A stretch of 9,231 nucleotides of DNA from assembly GCA_030607345.1 (NCBI GenBank), contig JAUWKC010000038.1, positions 1 through 9,231 on the forward strand. Reading direction: 5' to 3'. Shown here in pieces: positions 7,433 to 9,231 of the stretch. Within the stretch, counting starts at the first letter, position 1; each line of letters begins with the position of its first letter. The DNA comes from Planctomycetota bacterium (GTDB taxonomy: Bacteria; Planctomycetota; Phycisphaerae; Sedimentisphaerales; SG8-4). A program made the translations under genes and the position numbers. A model generated the notes under the pieces. It had not been told where the DNA came from. It saw nothing but the letters and a program-made list of their open reading frames with translations, and did not search any database.

Positions 7433-7927
7433 TCACTTAACGAAGCGGATAGTCAACGGATAGCGGTAGTGCTCACCATTGTTGGCCTTGACCGCAGCAA
7501 TCAGCAAAAAGACCACGTCAAAAATGGCTACCGCCGGCAGCAAGACAAAGCCGACACACGCAAAACACAGAAGCCCCGCAACAATCCCATATATCAACAT
7601 CGATATCTGGAAGTTCACTGCTTCTTTGCCCTGCTCGTCCACGAAGGAAAATTCTTCCTTCTTTATCTGCCAGATAATCAATGGCCCTATGATACAGCCA
7701 ATAGCAGGCACTACCAATCCGCCAAGCCCTGCCAGATGGCATATCATCGCCCACATACGGGCATCTTTGTCGATCTCCTTGCTTCCTGGACCTTCTTGAA
7801 CAGTCTCGGGCTGTTCAGCACCTATTTCTTCTTCGGCAGGAGTTTCGCTTTCGGGCTTGTCCGCCGACTCTGGGGTTTCGACTTCGGGCTTTTCTGTCGG
7901 CTCTGGGGTCTCGTTATTTTCTGCCAT
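7433..7927 (-). CDS. DUF4870-domain membrane protein with acidic Pro/Glu-rich N-terminal tail
   Basis: A 164-residue protein. Residues 1-52 are strongly acidic and rich in Pro, Glu and Thr, lack hydrophobic segments and contain an 11-residue imperfect repeat (TPEPTEKPEVE, then TPESADKPESE). Residues about 55-164 match the DUF4870 (Tic20-like) pattern: MWAMICHLAGLGG (58-70), IIGPLIIWQIKK, FVDEQGKEAVNFQ (95-107), two further membrane helices about 108-147, and the terminal YRYPLTIRF (154-162). The family is widespread in bacteria and of unknown function. The start is supported by AAGGAAG 7 nt upstream. A candidate promoter lies about 52 nt upstream of the ATG. The gene is followed after 69 nt by the DUF3147-like gene. 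The tail is probably cytoplasmic and disordered (inference). The domain assignment is from motif recognition alone but the motifs are distinctive. Confidence 0.9.
   Translation of the reverse strand: MAENNETPEPTEKPEVETPESADKPESETPAEEEIGAEQPETVQEGPGSKEIDKDARMWAMICHLAGLGGLVVPAIGCIIGPLIIWQIKKEEFSFVDEQGKEAVNFQISMLIYGIVAGLLCFACVGFVLLPAVAIFDVVFLLIAAVKANNGEHYRYPLTIRFVK
7839..7904 (-). repeat. 33-bp tandem repeat encoding an 11-residue acidic repeat in the DUF4870-like protein
   Basis: Two adjacent 33-nt units, 7839-7871 and 7872-7904, differ at about seven positions. They encode TPESADKPESE and EPTEKPEVE-type segments of the acidic N-terminal tail. A partial third unit begins at 7905. The in-frame period means copy number could change without breaking the gene. 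Confidence 0.7.
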
Positions 7928-7934
7928 AGTCTAT

Positions 7935-7941
7935 CTTCCTT
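7935..7941 (-). promoter_or_regulatory. Ribosome-binding site of the DUF4870-like gene
   Basis: AAGGAAG on the minus strand, 7 nt before ATG 7927. Confidence 0.65.
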
Positions 7942-7978
7942 CTATTAAACCATATTTGATTCAACAAACCGATTCTCA

Positions 7979-8007
7979 TTTTTAACAAAGGCCGATTAAA
8001 GGGTCAA
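7979..8007 (-). promoter_or_regulatory. Candidate sigma-70-type promoter upstream of the DUF4870-like gene
   Basis: On the minus strand TTGACC (8007-8002) is followed after 17 nt by TAAAAA (7984-7979), in an A/T-rich stretch about 52 nt before the ATG at 7927. Five of six bases match the -35 consensus and four of six match the -10 consensus. It lies in the widest spacer of the window and is the best promoter seen for the two membrane-protein genes and perhaps the sulfatase run. Identified by eye, with no experimental support. Confidence 0.4.
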
Positions 8008-8049
8008 GAGTAAAAATTTGACACAGCGACTCCATTTTCATGATTAGTT

Positions 8050-8091
8050 ATTTAACCACTCACCACTTTCCATTTAACTACTCACCATTTT
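8050..8091. repeat. 22-nt-period imperfect direct repeat spanning the beta-helix gene stop codon
   Basis: Two 20-nt copies, at 8050-8069 and 8072-8091, match at 18 of 20 positions and start 22 nt apart. Each has the form ATTTAAC(C/T)ACTCACCA(C/T)TTT on the plus strand. The second copy contains the TAG stop codon (8078-8080) and the last codons of the beta-helix gene. A small palindrome, GTTATTTAAC (8047-8056), overlaps the first copy. Function unknown; it may be a replication-slippage duplication. Confidence 0.65.
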
Positions 8092-9231
8092 GGCGAGGAC
8101 GCCGACCGGCACCGCTGACATCGATTGGTTTTATGCCGAGCTTGCCCGCCGGCGAGTCCGGTGCAAACCTAACCGTGCCCTTCTTGAACTCGACAATGAG
8201 TGGGTCAACAAGCAGGTTTCCATCCTCGGCCTTGAGCTGATAAGTGCCGGAATGGCTATAATTCTTCAACCTGCGACACTGAACTGTCCCTTCGGCGCTG
8301 AACAGCACATTGTTCCGCAATCTCGTAATCGCATCGGGATTTTCCAGCACGATTTTACCCTTTGCACAGATTATGTTTTTCTCCACGGTGTAGTTCGAAG
8401 ACTTCGGGAATGTAAGCCTTGCGTCCGCGTCGCTGATAAAGACATTGTTCCGGATAGTGTTATTTTTCGCCATGTGGTTGTGCGACGGCCGAACAATTCC
8501 AACGGACAGGTTACCCTCAACCAGACAATCTTCGGATCTCTCGTCAAGGTAGTAAGCTGAAGCGCCATAACCGCCGGTGTCGATGATGTCCCGGATGAAA
8601 TTACCCCGCAGTACAAGACCCTTGCCGGCAAAGCAGTAGATACCCGCACCATCGTGCAGCTCCTGCATCGCGTGATAAATCAGATTGTGTTCAATGCGGT
8701 TGTTTTGCCCGCCCCAATTAATGGCCGTGTAAGGCGTCTCGTGAATCTCGTTATGGCTGATTTCGCAATCCCTGCCGCCTCCCTGCAGAGCAATAGCGCT
8801 GGGATATGTAAGGCCAACATTGTGGATGTGATTATCGATAACAACGTTTGATGTCCCGCTGCACTTGATGCCGCAGGCGCCGGTGTGATGTACATTACAT
8901 CGCTCAATGCGCAGGCTGCTGCCGGAAGCTTTGATGCCCTGCCCGCCAACGTTGACGATTTCAAGCTCAAGCAGCCGGCAGTTCCGGGCTGACGCTACGG
9001 AGATAGCCCCCTCGAATTTTCCCGCACCGAATCCGCCGGCCTCAAGCGGCGTCGTTGTTACCGACAGCGTCAAACCGCGAACGGTTATGTCCTTAGCTGG
9101 TTTATCCCTGGTGCCCTGAATCCGAATGACCGACTCGATGGTCGGGGCAAAAACCACCGCCTTGGTTATATCCTCTCCGGGCAAAGGCCAATAAACTAAC
9201 TTGCCAGCCGTGCGGTCCAGATACCACCGTC
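8078..9231 (-). CDS. Right-handed parallel beta-helix protein, 5' end beyond window; candidate glycosidase or lyase
   Basis: The frame is open to the right edge, so the N-terminal part is missing; 383 residues are visible. A TTG at 9184 would give an internal start, but the upstream frame reads RWYLDRTAGKLVYWPLPGED, a signature I recognise from larger beta-helix proteins, so the gene continues leftward in protein terms. Visible residues about 85-290 are PbH1-type coils with regularly spaced asparagine and glycine turns, such as NVVIDNHIHNV, CEISHNEIHET, NRIEHNLIYHA and LVEGNLSVG. HDGAGIY and YYLDERSED are the most motif-like acidic stretches and might lie at the active site (inference). The end LGIKPIDVSGAG is another hallmark of this group. 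Relatives include GH141-like enzymes and other beta-helix carbohydrate-active proteins, so a role in glycan breakdown is plausible, but the family is not proven here. It ends 150 nt before the DUF4870-like gene. Confidence 0.88.
   Translation of the reverse strand, partial: RWYLDRTAGKLVYWPLPGEDITKAVVFAPTIESVIRIQGTRDKPAKDITVRGLTLSVTTTPLEAGGFGAGKFEGAISVASARNCRLLELEIVNVGGQGIKASGSSLRIERCNVHHTGACGIKCSGTSNVVIDNHIHNVGLTYPSAIALQGGGRDCEISHNEIHETPYTAINWGGQNNRIEHNLIYHAMQELHDGAGIYCFAGKGLVLRGNFIRDIIDTGGYGASAYYLDERSEDCLVEGNLSVGIVRPSHNHMAKNNTIRNNVFISDADARLTFPKSSNYTVEKNIICAKGKIVLENPDAITRLRNNVLFSAEGTVQCRRLKNYSHSGTYQLKAEDGNLLVDPLIVEFKKGTVRFAPDSPAGKLGIKPIDVSGAGRRPRQNGE

Larger units (their letters stand above)
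7928..8077. other. 150-nt intergenic spacer between beta-helix gene and DUF4870-like gene
   Basis: This is the longest gene-free stretch in the window. It is A/T-rich and holds the candidate promoter, the ribosome-binding site of the DUF4870-like gene and most of a 22-nt-period direct repeat. No hairpin followed by a T-run was found that would end the beta-helix transcript. The gap separates the beta-helix gene from the downstream genes, so it may be a separate transcription unit. Confidence 0.6.

Noticed and set aside
7049..7948. A 299-codon open frame on the plus strand across the two membrane-protein genes
   Set aside because: It is antisense to two genes with clear family motifs and ribosome-binding sites. 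Its composition (rich in H, Q, R) is typical of a shadow frame.
8018..8046. TTGACA on the plus strand as a rightward promoter
   Set aside because: At 17-nt spacing the -10 position reads TGATTA, a poor match, and no plus-strand gene follows.
9182..9184. TTG at 9184 as the start of the beta-helix gene
   Set aside because: The frame continues upstream to the window edge and encodes the WYLD...YWP signature seen in longer family members, so the true start lies outside.

Overview
The window reads almost entirely on the minus strand. From right to left it carries the 3' part of a right-handed beta-helix protein gene, two small membrane-protein genes (DUF4870-like and DUF3147-like), and a tight tandem run of five sulfatase genes, the last cut by the left edge. 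No RNA gene, insertion sequence, CRISPR array or convincing Rho-independent terminator was seen. There is no gene-free stretch longer than 150 bases.

Organism: roughly balanced base composition, Shine-Dalgarno sites, a dense family-S1 sulfatase cluster with Tat lipoprotein signals, and a beta-helix protein with the WYLD...YWPLPGED and LGIKPID signatures all suggest a polysaccharide-degrading member of the PVC group. Planctomycetota (Phycisphaerae-like), Kiritimatiellota or Lentisphaerota are the candidates. This is inferred from gene content; no phylogenetic marker gene is present.

Layout (transcription order): beta-helix protein (9231 to 8078, 5' end outside), a 150-nt spacer with a candidate sigma-70-type promoter, DUF4870-like protein (7927 to 7433), DUF3147-like protein (7363 to 7022), then sulfatases E (6983 to 5556), D (5529 to 4219), C (4193 to 2826), B (2769 to 1066) and A (1044 to 1, truncated). 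Gaps between the sulfatase genes are only 21 to 56 nt, most begin with a good ribosome-binding site, and they are probably one transcript. The letters A to E follow increasing coordinate.

How they may work together: all five sulfatases keep the C-x-P-[ST]-R motif that is converted to formylglycine, and all begin with a twin-arginine signal ending in a lipobox. With starts chosen by ribosome-binding site, the arginines fall at residues 7-8 and the lipidated cysteine at residue 26 in every one. They are therefore predicted to be folded in the cytoplasm, exported by Tat and anchored as lipoproteins. They belong to at least four subfamilies (A and E are paralogues), which fits stepwise removal of sulfate esters from a complex glycan, with the beta-helix protein as a possible glycosidase or lyase acting on the same glycan. 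The substrate cannot be read from the sequence; sulfated fucan is one hypothesis. The enzyme that makes formylglycine must be encoded elsewhere.
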